DNA from: an uncultured Alphaproteobacteria bacterium
Lineage (GTDB): Bacteria > Pseudomonadota > Alphaproteobacteria > HIMB59 > GCA-002718135
DNA length: 64,000 nucleotides
Direction: 5' to 3'
NCBI GenBank assembly: GCA_902585605.1
Contig: CACIED010000001.1
Location: 62,001 to 126,000, forward strand
Position 1 is the first letter of the stretch. Each line of letters begins with the position of its first letter. Positions 36,605 to 45,136 of the stretch are shown piece by piece. The notes below the pieces were generated by a model. It searched no databases and was not told where the DNA came from. It saw only the letters and a program-made list of their open reading frames with translations. A program made the position numbers and the translations under genes.

Positions 36605-37215
36605 TGAAAATTAAAATTTTATTTATTTCTATTATACTATCACTAGTTTTTATTAATGCCAAAGCAGCTGAAAACTCAATACTAGATGTTAAAGATAATG
36701 ATTTTTATATTGGAGAAGAAAATGCTCCAATAACAATTATAGAATATGCTTCAATGTCTTGTAGTCACTGTGCAGATTTTCATAATGATACTCTAGCAGA
36801 ATTAAAAAAAGAGTTTATTGATACTGGTAAAGTTAAGTTTATTTTTCGTGATTTTCCCTTTAATTATCCAGCTCTTGCTGGAAGTATGATTTTAAGATGT
36901 GTGCCAGATGAGGTAAGATACGATTATATGAATGGCCTTTATAAGCTTCAAAATAATTGGGTTAATAGAGATCATTCCAAAACAAGATCTGAATTATATA
37001 AGATTATGCAAAGTGGCGGTATGCAACAAGAAGATTTTGATGCATGTTTAAGTAATGTGGATTTAGAGAATCAATTACTTGAGGGTGTAATGGAAGCGCA
37101 AAGAGAATATAAAATAGGCTCCACTCCGTCATTCATTGTTAATGGAGTTTTATATTCGGGGAATAAAAACATAAAAGAGTTTAGACAAATCATCGATAAA
37201 ATATTATCACAATAG
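36604..37215 (+). CDS. DsbA-family periplasmic thiol:disulfide oxidoreductase
   Basis: A 203-residue exported thioredoxin-fold protein. A signal peptide covers residues 1-21 (ends AKAA). The active site is C53-S-H-C56 in MSCSHCADFH, within the strand-helix context IEYASMSC. A long helical insertion follows, then the cis-Pro loop in IGSTPSFIVNG near 173-183. It resembles the DsbA/BdbD-like thioredoxin_4 group common in alphaproteobacteria. It oxidises or isomerises cysteines in the periplasm. Its ATG overlaps the stop of the DUF721 gene, and smc begins directly after its stop. Confidence 0.92.
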   Translation: MKIKILFISIILSLVFINAKAAENSILDVKDNDFYIGEENAPITIIEYASMSCSHCADFHNDTLAELKKEFIDTGKVKFIFRDFPFNYPALAGSMILRCVPDEVRYDYMNGLYKLQNNWVNRDHSKTRSELYKIMQSGGMQQEDFDACLSNVDLENQLLEGVMEAQREYKIGSTPSFIVNGVLYSGNKNIKEFRQIIDKILSQ

Positions 37216-37218
37216 TTG

Positions 37219-39864
37219 ATGATTAATTTTAGGACCCTTAAGGTCAAAGGCTTTAAGTCTTTTGTTGAACCAACTGAAATTTTGATTGAAAATGGTTTGA
37301 CAGGTATTGTGGGGCCAAATGGATGTGGTAAATCCAATCTTGTTGAAGCTTTTAGATTCGTTATGGGTGAGCTTTCGCCAAAACAAATGAGAGGAAGCGA
37401 ATTAGATGATGTTATTTTTAATGGTACAGATGATAGACCAGCATGGGATATTGCCGAAGTTACTATAGATTTAGATAATAAAGCAAGAAAAGCGCCAAGT
37501 ATTTTCAATGAAAATGATACTATTGAAGTAACTAGAAGAATTTGGCGAGGTGAAGGCTCAGAATATAGAGTTAATGGCAAGGAGGTCCGATTAAAGGATG
37601 TACAATTGCTATTTGCTGATGCAGCAACAGGTGCTCGTTCAACATCGATGGTAAGTCAAGGTAGAGTTGGAGCTATTATCGCAGCTAAACCTGAACAAAG
37701 AAGGACATTACTGGAAGAAGCTGCAGGAATTACTGGTCTGCATTCAAGACGACACGAAGCTGAATTACGATTAAATGCGACTGAAAATAACTTAGAGCGT
37801 GTAAAGGACGTATTAAAAGCACAAGATGAACAATTAACAATATTAAAGAAACAATCTAAACAAGCTGAAAGATATAAGTACATTCAAAAAGATATTACTA
37901 AAGCAAGAGCAAGATTATTTTATAAGAAATGGATTGATGAAAAAGATAAATTAAAAAATGCTAATGAAAAAATTCAATCTGAAACAAATGTAGTAAATGA
38001 CAAAACACAGGTTGTTGCACAAATAAATATCGAATTTGAAAAAGTTCAAGAAAGCCTTCCAAACCTTAGACTTCAAGAAAGTAAGGTTGCAGCTGAGCTT
38101 CAGAAATATTCAATTAGTTTAGAAAACCAAGAAAAAGAAATTGAAAGAGCAAATATTGCAGTAGATGAAACAAAAGTCCGTATAGAGCAAATTAAAAATG
38201 ACATTGAAAGAGAAAAATTTTTATTTGAAGATGCAAAACAAAATCTTGAAAGAGTACAAGAAGAAAAGTCTATACTTTTAAAACAACAAGGTGATCTTTT
38301 TATTCAAACTGATGATGATCTAAATACTGAAAATGTTTCTAATAAAAAAAATAATAATCCAATAATTGATTATCTAGACTTTGAAGATGGTCTTGAACAA
38401 GCAATTGCTGCAGTTTTTTCAGATGAGTTAATTGCATCTATCGATGAAGAACAAAGTATTTTTTGGAGAAAATTGGATGTGGAAGATTCTTCATTTAATT
38501 CAGAAATTGCTAAATTTTCCTCTCTGATCAAAGCACCAGATAATTTGAAAAAGAAATTAGAGTTTGTTGGATTAATTGAAAATAAAGAAAATGTTTTAGA
38601 AATTCAAAAAACTTTAAAGCCAGGCCAGATATTAGTAAGCAAACTAGGAGAAATTTGGAGATGGGATGGGTATGTATCTAAAGGTAAACAAAATAATTCA
38701 ACTAAAGCAATATTGGAGCAATTAAAAAATAGAAGAATAAAGCAATTAAGTGCAGAGGAAAAACAATGGAATGATATTTCTGCAAAAGCAAATCAAAGAA
38801 TAGAAGAGTTAAATTCAAGGCAAAATACATTAATTAATGAATTATCTAACCTCCAAGCCGTTCCTGATGATGTATCAAGTGAAAAATTAAAAATACAAAA
38901 ATTGATTGAAGAGAATAAGAGTTCTTATGAGCAAATAGCTGAGCAGCTTCGTCAAACTGAACAAAATTCTAATGAGATCAATAAGAAGTTAAAACTAGAA
39001 GAAATTAAATTAAATGAACTAAGGGAAGAAAGAATTAGGACTGAAGGCCAAATTAATACAATTAATGAAGCAATTAAATTATTAGCTACTCAAGTAAAAG
39101 AAAGATTGAGTGTAGAATTAGAAGAACTTTACAATATTGGAGAAATCGATCCAAATAAAGTTTTAGGCGAGACCGATTATTTAGAAAAAAAGTTAGAGAG
39201 ACTAATTGGAGAGCAAGAACGTTTAGGTGGTGTTAATCTTCTCGCAGAACAAGAGTCAAAAGATTTGGAAGAAAAAGTTAATACAATAAAGAAAGATCAA
39301 AGCGACCTTTTAAGTGCAATTGCAAAACTAAGAGAAGCAATTGACTCACTTAATACAGAAGGTAGACAACGCTTACTTGCTGCATATGGGATAGTAAATG
39401 AAAATTTTCAAAAGTTATTTACCAGGTTGTTTGGTGGTGGAAAGGCTTATCTAAAGTTTACAGATGAGTCAGATCCTCTTCAAGCTGGTTTAGAAATATT
39501 TGCTAGTCCTCCTGGAAAAAAATTACAAAATCTAAATTTACTTTCTGGAGGTGAGCAAGCTCTTACTGCCTTATCATTATTATTTGCTGTATTTTTATCA
39601 AACCCAGCTCCAATTTGTGTACTCGATGAGGTTGATGCTCCATTAGATGATACTAATGTTGATAGATTTTGTTCATTAGTAGAGGAAATAGCTAAAACTT
39701 CTTCAACAAAATTCTTAGTTATAACTCATCATAGAATGACAATGGCAAGAGTAAATAGATTATTTGGTGTTACCATGCCTGAGAAAGGCGTATCACAATT
39801 AGTTTCTGTTGATCTTGAAAAAGCAATCGAGATAAAAGAGCAAGATACTACAAATGAATTATAA
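37219..39864 (+). CDS. smc: Chromosome segregation protein SMC (short-armed)
   Basis: Condensin ATPase that compacts and segregates the chromosome. The start is put at ATG 37219 (881 residues), right after an in-frame TTG. Walker A GPNGCGKSN is at about 32-40 and the N-terminal head runs to about 165. A first coiled coil (about 165-370) is followed by a hinge (about 375-515) with KPGQILVSKLGEIWRWDGYV. A second coil is at about 520-720. The C-terminal head has LSGGEQ near 775 and Walker B VLDEVDAPLDD near 801. Typical SMC is about 1150-1200 residues, so each arm is shortened by well over 100 residues. Its 3' end overlaps atpI by 11 bp. Confidence 0.95.
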   Translation: MINFRTLKVKGFKSFVEPTEILIENGLTGIVGPNGCGKSNLVEAFRFVMGELSPKQMRGSELDDVIFNGTDDRPAWDIAEVTIDLDNKARKAPSIFNENDTIEVTRRIWRGEGSEYRVNGKEVRLKDVQLLFADAATGARSTSMVSQGRVGAIIAAKPEQRRTLLEEAAGITGLHSRRHEAELRLNATENNLERVKDVLKAQDEQLTILKKQSKQAERYKYIQKDITKARARLFYKKWIDEKDKLKNANEKIQSETNVVNDKTQVVAQINIEFEKVQESLPNLRLQESKVAAELQKYSISLENQEKEIERANIAVDETKVRIEQIKNDIEREKFLFEDAKQNLERVQEEKSILLKQQGDLFIQTDDDLNTENVSNKKNNNPIIDYLDFEDGLEQAIAAVFSDELIASIDEEQSIFWRKLDVEDSSFNSEIAKFSSLIKAPDNLKKKLEFVGLIENKENVLEIQKTLKPGQILVSKLGEIWRWDGYVSKGKQNNSTKAILEQLKNRRIKQLSAEEKQWNDISAKANQRIEELNSRQNTLINELSNLQAVPDDVSSEKLKIQKLIEENKSSYEQIAEQLRQTEQNSNEINKKLKLEEIKLNELREERIRTEGQINTINEAIKLLATQVKERLSVELEELYNIGEIDPNKVLGETDYLEKKLERLIGEQERLGGVNLLAEQESKDLEEKVNTIKKDQSDLLSAIAKLREAIDSLNTEGRQRLLAAYGIVNENFQKLFTRLFGGGKAYLKFTDESDPLQAGLEIFASPPGKKLQNLNLLSGGEQALTALSLLFAVFLSNPAPICVLDEVDAPLDDTNVDRFCSLVEEIAKTSSTKFLVITHHRMTMARVNRLFGVTMPEKGVSQLVSVDLEKAIEIKEQDTTNEL

Positions 39865-40141
39865 AAATAAAAATTTAGAAGAATTAGGTAAAAAAATTGA
39901 TGATTTAGATAATCAAAATAAAGAACCTAATATTAAAAAAAAAGAAAGTGGTGCTGGATTTGGTTTTAAAATTAGTACAGAAATTATAGCTGCGCTAGTG
40001 GTTGGAGTTGGAATTGGGCTTATTGTGGATAATTACTTTAATACTAAACCAATAGGGTTGATTATTTTCTTCATATTTGGCGCATTAGCTGGATTTTTGA
40101 ACGTTTATCGTGTAATGCGTCGCATTGAAAAGCAAAGGTAA
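39854..40141 (+). CDS. atpI: ATP synthase protein I (AtpI/AtpZ-like)
   Basis: A 95-residue protein with a charged N-terminus and two hydrophobic helices (about 43-62 and 70-88). The signature FGFKISTEIIAALVVGVGIG is followed by a GLIIFFIFGALAGFLNVYR helix, typical of the AtpI/AtpZ family. It assists assembly of the c-ring or acts as a Mg2+/Ca2+ transporter at the head of F0 operons. It overlaps smc by 11 bp and lies 21 bp before atpB. The ATP synthase F1 genes are not in the window, as expected for the split alphaproteobacterial arrangement. Confidence 0.9.
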   Translation: MNYKNKNLEELGKKIDDLDNQNKEPNIKKKESGAGFGFKISTEIIAALVVGVGIGLIVDNYFNTKPIGLIIFFIFGALAGFLNVYRVMRRIEKQR

Positions 40142-40162
40142 TTTGAATATTCAATAACAATT

Positions 40163-40897
40163 ATGGCCGCAAAAGACAGTCCCCTAAAACAGTTCGAGAT
40201 AGATCCAATATCTAATATTGAACTTGGTGGCTACAATATTTCATTTACAAATTCATCTTTTGCTATGTTGATTACTGTTTTAGTAATTACTCTTTTTTTA
40301 ACTTTAACAGTGAATACAAGATCAATCATCCCTTCTAGGATGCAGCTTATTTCAGAATTGATGTATAATTTTATTGCTCAGCTTCTCTCTGATACAGTTG
40401 GAGATAATGGAAAAAGATATTTCCCATTTGTTTTCTCTTTATTCATGTTTGTGTTAATTGGAAATATGGTTGGTATGATACCATACCAATTTACTTTCAC
40501 GAGTCATATAATTGTTACATTTGCGTTAGCAGCAGTTGTATTTATTGGTGTAACTATTCTTGGATTTGTTAATCATGGTATTAAATTTTTTACTTTCTTT
40601 TATATACCTGGTGTACCCTTTTACATGCATCCACTTCTAATTCCGATTGAGGTAATTTCTTATTTATCAAGACCTATAAGTTTATCAGTTAGATTATTTG
40701 CAAACATGCTGGCAGGTCACACACTACTAAAAGTATTTGCGGGCTTTGTTGTTTCCATGCCATTTTTTACAGGCGTTTTTCCTTTAGCTTTTATTGTAGC
40801 TTTAACAGGATTAGAAATTTTAATTGCTTTTTTGCAAGCATATGTGTTTGCAATACTGACGTGTTTATATATTAACGATGCTTATCATTTACATTAA
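40163..40897 (+). CDS. atpB: F0F1 ATP synthase subunit a
   Basis: Membrane stator subunit (244 residues) that forms the proton half-channels against the c-ring. About five or six transmembrane helices are visible. The essential arginine sits in RPISLSVRLFANMLAGH near 171-187, the family signature. The penultimate helix GLEILIAFLQAYVFAILTCLYI contains the conserved Gln. It is encoded 21 bp after atpI and 18 bp before atpE in the F0 operon. Confidence 0.97.
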   Translation: MAAKDSPLKQFEIDPISNIELGGYNISFTNSSFAMLITVLVITLFLTLTVNTRSIIPSRMQLISELMYNFIAQLLSDTVGDNGKRYFPFVFSLFMFVLIGNMVGMIPYQFTFTSHIIVTFALAAVVFIGVTILGFVNHGIKFFTFFYIPGVPFYMHPLLIPIEVISYLSRPISLSVRLFANMLAGHTLLKVFAGFVVSMPFFTGVFPLAFIVALTGLEILIAFLQAYVFAILTCLYINDAYHLH

Positions 40898-40915
40898 TTT
40901 AAAATAGGAGGACTT

Positions 40916-41140
40916 ATGGAAATTGAAGCAGCAAAAGTAATCGGAGCGGGTCTAGCCGTTATCGGTGTTATTGGATCAGGTATTGGAATTGGGAATATTT
41001 TCTCATCTTTTATTCAAGCAGTTGGAAGAAATCCGGCAGCAAGAGGTGAAGTTTTTACAATGACAATGTTAGGTTTCGCATTAGTTGAAGCGATTGCACT
41101 TTTCGCGCTAGTTATTGCGTTAGTTATTTTGTTTGGATAA
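40916..41140 (+). CDS. atpE: F0F1 ATP synthase subunit c
   Basis: 74-residue two-helix proteolipid of the rotor ring. The first helix carries a glycine-rich GSGIGIGNIF packing motif. The polar loop is RNPAARGE (residues 38-45). The ion-carrying carboxylate is Glu58 in FALVEAIALFALV. I see no clear Na+-site pattern, so proton coupling is assumed. A strong Shine-Dalgarno, AGGAGG, sits 5 bases before the ATG, the best in the operon. This fits the need for many copies of subunit c. Confidence 0.97.
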   Translation: MEIEAAKVIGAGLAVIGVIGSGIGIGNIFSSFIQAVGRNPAARGEVFTMTMLGFALVEAIALFALVIALVILFG

Positions 41141-41157
41141 AACTCAATAATTAATTA

Positions 41158-41649
41158 ATGCCTCAATTAAATCCAGAGTTTTTTGTTTCACAGCTCTTTT
41201 GGTTAGCTGTATTCTTTACTTTTCTATTTGTGTTTTTATGGAGGGTATCTCTTCCGAGAATAGCTACAGTTTTAGAGAAAAGACAAAATAAAATAGATGA
41301 GAATTTATCTTCAGCAAAAGAGCTTCAAGAACAAGCAATGGAAATTGAAAAAAAAATTAATGATCAAATCAATAAGGCTAAACTAGAAACTGATGAGAAA
41401 ATTAAAGAAACAATCAATGCTTTACAAGAAGATGTTTCTTCTCAACTTTCTTCACTTGATAAAGACTTAGAAAAAAAAGTTTCTGATGCAGAAAAGGAAA
41501 TTTTAAAAAGTAAAGATGATCAAATGAAAAATATTGACAATGAAATAGCTAATATTACAAAACTGACTGTTGGAAAAATCACAGATATAGAATTGTCAGA
41601 CAATGAAATTAATAAAGTTATTGAAACACATAAAGGTAGTTTTAATTAA
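41158..41649 (+). CDS. F0F1 ATP synthase subunit b'
   Basis: 163-residue peripheral-stalk subunit. One N-terminal membrane helix (about 12-32: FWLAVFFTFLFVFLWRV) is followed by a long charged coiled coil rich in Lys, Glu and Gln. The NPEFFVSQLFWLAVFF opening is characteristic of the b' (AtpG/AtpF') type of phototrophs and alphaproteobacteria. It pairs with the b subunit encoded directly downstream, whose ATG shares a base with this gene's TAA. Confidence 0.92.
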   Translation: MPQLNPEFFVSQLFWLAVFFTFLFVFLWRVSLPRIATVLEKRQNKIDENLSSAKELQEQAMEIEKKINDQINKAKLETDEKIKETINALQEDVSSQLSSLDKDLEKKVSDAEKEILKSKDDQMKNIDNEIANITKLTVGKITDIELSDNEINKVIETHKGSFN

Positions 41650-42134
41650 TGTTTTCTGATCCACAATTTTGGGTTGCGGTATCTTTTATTCTATTTATTG
41701 TAGCTATTTTTAATCCAGTAAGAAAAATTCTTACATCTAGTTTAGATGCTCAAATCAAAGATATAAAAAATAAAATTGATGAAGTTGAGAATTTAAAAAA
41801 TGAAGCTCAAAAAGCTCTAGATGAATTAAAAGAAAGAGAAACTAAGGTAGAAAAAGAAATACAAAATCTTAATTTGGAATATGAAAAAAAAATAGCAGAA
41901 CTAAAAAATATATCTAGTTCTAAATTAACTGACCAAATTGAAAAAAGAAAAATATTAGCTGAAAATAAGATTGAACAATTAGTAAGAGATAGCAATAACT
42001 CTATAAAAAATTATATTTCAACTATTGCTATAGAAGCTACGAGAAATATTCTACTTCAAAATCTCAGTAAGGCTAAAAAGTCTGAATTAATTGCAGAATC
42101 TATTACTGAATTTAACTCTGTTTTAAAGAATTAA
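41649..42134 (+). CDS. atpF: F0F1 ATP synthase subunit b
   Basis: 161-residue peripheral-stalk subunit. A short N-terminal membrane segment (DPQFWVAVSFILFIVAIFNPV, about 4-24) is followed by a long amphipathic coiled coil to the end. The DPxFWVAVSF opening is the typical alphaproteobacterial b subunit. It is paralogous to b' upstream and heterodimerises with it. It is the last gene of the F0 operon; the next gene, ispH, starts 113 bp later with no strong terminator between. Confidence 0.94.
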   Translation: MFSDPQFWVAVSFILFIVAIFNPVRKILTSSLDAQIKDIKNKIDEVENLKNEAQKALDELKERETKVEKEIQNLNLEYEKKIAELKNISSSKLTDQIEKRKILAENKIEQLVRDSNNSIKNYISTIAIEATRNILLQNLSKAKKSELIAESITEFNSVLKN

Positions 42135-42247
42135 AAAGTAGATTAATCAGTCTAAAAATTTGAATATAATATTAAGAAATTAATATTAAAAGAATTGCAA
42201 AATCTATAGTATTATTAATTAACTGAAATTAATGTAAGCAAATTTAA

Positions 42248-43189
42248 ATGACAAAAAAACTTAATATTTTTCTTGCAGGACCTCGAGGTTTTTGTGCAGG
42301 TGTAGATAGGGCTATAGAAATGGTTAAGGGTGCTCTAAAAAAATATGGCGCACCTGTATATGTTCGACATGAAATTGTTCATAATAAATTTGTTGTTGAA
42401 AATCTTAAATCACAAGGAGCTATTTTTGTAGAAGAACTGAATGAAATTCAAGACAAGAGTAGACCAGTTATCTTTTCTGCTCACGGTGTTCCAAAAGCAG
42501 TTCCAGAGGAAGCTTTGAGTTTAAATTTAATGTATTATGACGCAACATGTCCACTTGTTAGCAAAATCCATAAAGAGGTTGAAAATTTTGATAAAAAAAA
42601 TCTCCCCGTAATTTTAATTGGCCATAGAAATCATCCTGAAGTTATTGGAACAATGGGTCAAACTAAAAAAGAAATATATTTAGTAGAAAAAACTGAAGAT
42701 GTTAAAAAATTACCTCTTAATCAAGATGAAAAGATTGCATATGTAACACAGACAACTCTTTCAGTGGATGATACTAAAGATATAATAAAAGAGATAAAAC
42801 TACATTTTAGTGATGTCATAGAACCAAAAAAAAATGATATTTGTTATGCTACGACAAATAGACAGGAAGCAGTCAAAAAAATAGCTAATCAATGTGATTA
42901 TTTTTTAGTAATTGGAGCAAGTAACTCATCAAATTCTTTAAGATTAGTTGAAGTTGCAAAAAATTATGGTTCAAAAAAAGCAATTTTAGTAGAAGACGTA
43001 GACTCCTTAAATTTAAATATATTTCAAGAATCTAAAAATATAGGGATAACTGCAAGCGCGTCATCACCAGAAATACTTGTAAGAAAACTTCTTAATAATT
43101 TGAAAAAGAATTTTGAAGTAAAAGTAAATGAAGGACATTATCAAAAAGAAGATGTATTTTTTAAAGTTCCACAAAAGTTAAACATATAA
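42248..43189 (+). CDS. ispH: 4-hydroxy-3-methylbut-2-enyl diphosphate reductase IspH
   Basis: Last enzyme of the MEP pathway, which reduces HMBPP to IPP and DMAPP using a 4Fe-4S cluster. The cluster cysteines are C16 (GPRGFCAGVD), C101 (DATCPLVSK) and C199 (NDICYATTNRQ). Catalytic-region VTQTTLSVDDT lies near 166-176 and the GASNSSNSLRLVEVA phosphate-binding stretch near 225-239. At 313 residues it is standard. It is followed at 2 bp by thrB and then rnhA, a conserved alphaproteobacterial order. It completes isoprenoid synthesis with ispE at the left end of the window. Confidence 0.97.
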   Translation: MTKKLNIFLAGPRGFCAGVDRAIEMVKGALKKYGAPVYVRHEIVHNKFVVENLKSQGAIFVEELNEIQDKSRPVIFSAHGVPKAVPEEALSLNLMYYDATCPLVSKIHKEVENFDKKNLPVILIGHRNHPEVIGTMGQTKKEIYLVEKTEDVKKLPLNQDEKIAYVTQTTLSVDDTKDIIKEIKLHFSDVIEPKKNDICYATTNRQEAVKKIANQCDYFLVIGASNSSNSLRLVEVAKNYGSKKAILVEDVDSLNLNIFQESKNIGITASASSPEILVRKLLNNLKKNFEVKVNEGHYQKEDVFFKVPQKLNI

Positions 43190-43191
43190 AA

Positions 43192-44139
43192 ATGGCAGTT
43201 TTTACAAAATTAATTAAAGAGGATATTGGGAAATTTGTTTCTGACTACTCAATTGGAAATTTAGAAAGTTTTGAAGAAATTGTTGATGGTATAGAAAATT
43301 CAAATTTTAAAATTTTTTGCAACAACAAACCATATATTCTAACAATTTTTGAAAAAAGAGTAACTGAGGAAGAGCTACCTTTCTTTATAAACTTAAAAAA
43401 CTATTTAAACAAAAATAATTTTAAATGCCCAAGAGCTATTTCAGACAAAAATGGAAAAATATTGAAAAGAATAAAAAATAAAAGAGCTGTTATCATATCG
43501 TTTATAGAAGGTAAAAGTATTGAAAAACCAAACTTTAAAATGTGTAAAGAAGTTGGTAAAATGATTGCTAATTTACACAATCTTACCAAAAATTTTGATG
43601 AAAAAAGAGATAACAGTTTAGATTTAAAAGATTGGAAAGAAATTTACAAAAAATGCCTCAAAGATAAATCTAAGGAATTTGAAGAAACAATGAATTTGTT
43701 AAAAAGTGAAATAGATTATTTAGAAAAAAACTGGCCAAGCAATATTCCTTGTGGAATCATACATGCTGATTTGTTTAGGGATAATATTTTTTTTAAAAAT
43801 GAAAAAATTTCTGGAGTAATAGATTTTTATTTTTCTTGTTACTATTTTTATGTTTACGATATAGCTATAGTTATTAATGATTGGTGCTTTAGTGATAATG
43901 GACAAAATTTTCACAAACAGAACTACTTGACAATTCTTGCAGAATATCAAAAAATAAGAAAATTAAGTGATCTTGAGAAGAAATCATTGAACATTTTATT
44001 AAGAGCCGCGGCAGTTAGAATACTATGCACAAGAGTTCATGACTACATTTTTCATCCATCTAATGCGGTAGTTATTAAAAAAGATCCATTTGAATATTTT
44101 AATATTTTAAAATGGCATCAACAAAATAGCATTTTATAA
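43192..44139 (+). CDS. thrB: Homoserine kinase, ThrB type II (aminoglycoside-phosphotransferase fold)
   Basis: Phosphorylates homoserine in threonine synthesis. It has the APH/choline-kinase fold, not the GHMP fold, as in alphaproteobacteria. NLESFEEIVDGIENSNFKIF near 20-39 is the N-lobe start typical of this ThrB. The catalytic loop IIHADLFRDNIFF near 187-199 has the Asp and Asn. The metal-binding GVIDFYFSCYYFYVYDIAI follows. The 315 residues agree with the family. It is packed between ispH (2 bp) and rnhA (2 bp). Confidence 0.93.
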   Translation: MAVFTKLIKEDIGKFVSDYSIGNLESFEEIVDGIENSNFKIFCNNKPYILTIFEKRVTEEELPFFINLKNYLNKNNFKCPRAISDKNGKILKRIKNKRAVIISFIEGKSIEKPNFKMCKEVGKMIANLHNLTKNFDEKRDNSLDLKDWKEIYKKCLKDKSKEFEETMNLLKSEIDYLEKNWPSNIPCGIIHADLFRDNIFFKNEKISGVIDFYFSCYYFYVYDIAIVINDWCFSDNGQNFHKQNYLTILAEYQKIRKLSDLEKKSLNILLRAAAVRILCTRVHDYIFHPSNAVVIKKDPFEYFNILKWHQQNSIL

Positions 44140-44141
44140 TT

Positions 44142-44570
44142 ATGATTAATATCTATACTGACGGTGCATGTTCTGGTAACCCTGGTAAAGGTGGATGGGG
44201 GGTTGTAATTTTAGATAATAACAAAGAAATTTTACTAAATGGTGGAGATCAACTTACAACTAACAATAAAATGGAACTTACAGCAGCAATAAAAGCACTA
44301 GAATATTTTGAGATAAAAAAAGATTTAATAATTTATACGGATAGCAAATATGTAAAAGATGGCATTGAATCATGGATTATTAATTGGAAGAAAAATGGAT
44401 GGAAAACATCAACAAAAAAAATAGTAAAAAATAAAGAATTATGGATGCAATTAGATAACTTAATCAATAAACATAATGTAACATGGAAGTGGATTAGGGG
44501 GCACTCAGGGTTCGAATTTAATGAAAAGGCTGATGAATTGGCAAGAAAATATATTGAAAATAATATTTAG
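44142..44570 (+). CDS. rnhA: Ribonuclease HI
   Basis: 142-residue enzyme that degrades the RNA strand of RNA-DNA hybrids. The catalytic carboxylates are visible: D7 in IYTDGACSGNPG, E45 in NNKMELTAAI, D67 in IYTDSKYV, and a C-terminal Asp near 131 in FNEKADELA. The basic handle WIINWKKNGWKTS near 79-91 is present as in E. coli RNase HI. Its 3' end overlaps the next open frame by up to 50 bp. RNase HII (rnhB) is also in the window, so both cellular RNases H are covered. Confidence 0.97.
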   Translation: MINIYTDGACSGNPGKGGWGVVILDNNKEILLNGGDQLTTNNKMELTAAIKALEYFEIKKDLIIYTDSKYVKDGIESWIINWKKNGWKTSTKKIVKNKELWMQLDNLINKHNVTWKWIRGHSGFEFNEKADELARKYIENNI

Positions 44571-45117
44571 TTTATTTCTAATTTTTGTACATTGTAAACA
44601 GAGTATAGCTAATGATTTATGGACTGTAGATAAAAATATTTCAAGTATAGAATTTGAAGTTCCAGTTTTATTTGCAAAAAATGTCTTTGGTAAATTTAAT
44701 ACATTTGATGGTTTTGTTTCATTGGATTTGTCTAATCAAAATAATAATAAAGCTCTTATAAATGTTAGAATTGATAGTTTAGATTTAAATTACAAACGGT
44801 ATAAAGATTTAGTACTTAGTGAGACTTTCTTTCATGCTAAAAAATTTCCTTTGGGCCTCATTGATACAAATAATTTTAAATTTAATTATGAAAATAATAA
44901 AATTAATTTGATAGGTCAGTTAACAATAAAGGGTAAAAGTCAAAATATTCCTATTGATATTGAAGTGATAAAATTAGGTAGTGAGTTGGTTCAGGTAAAA
45001 AGTGAAATATCTTTTTCTAGAAATGACTTTGAAATTGGCATTGGTAATTGGAAAAATACGACAATTCTTAAAGACAAAATAAAAATAAATGCAAATATTT
45101 TTCTTTTTAAAGAATAG
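44521..45117 (+). CDS. YceI-family periplasmic lipid-binding-like protein
   Basis: Lipocalin-like beta-barrel of the YceI family (198 residues from this ATG). DLWTVDKNISSIEFEVPVLF near 32-51 is the family's opening strand pair. GKFNTFDGFVSLD, HAKKFPLGLIDTNNF and GQLTIKGKSQNIPIDIEV follow in the expected order. YceI proteins bind isoprenoid or fatty-acyl chains in the periplasm. A signal peptide is present. The start is uncertain: ATG 44521 overlaps rnhA by 50 bp, whereas a TTG at 44554 would give a compact signal peptide (MKIIFSLFLIFVHC) and only 17 bp of overlap. Confidence 0.85.
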   Translation: MKRLMNWQENILKIIFSLFLIFVHCKQSIANDLWTVDKNISSIEFEVPVLFAKNVFGKFNTFDGFVSLDLSNQNNNKALINVRIDSLDLNYKRYKDLVLSETFFHAKKFPLGLIDTNNFKFNYENNKINLIGQLTIKGKSQNIPIDIEVIKLGSELVQVKSEISFSRNDFEIGIGNWKNTTILKDKIKINANIFLFKE

Positions 45118-45136
45118 TTTATTTTAAAAATATTTT

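Noticed and set aside
37071-37580. 169-codon open frame on the minus strand across dsbA/smc
   Set aside because: Overlaps two well-supported genes on the other strand and spans their junction; no recognisable domain.
42168-42187. AATATTA/TAATATT inverted repeat after atpF as a terminator
   Set aside because: Pure A/T stem with no U tract on the plus strand; expected by chance in such AT-rich sequence.
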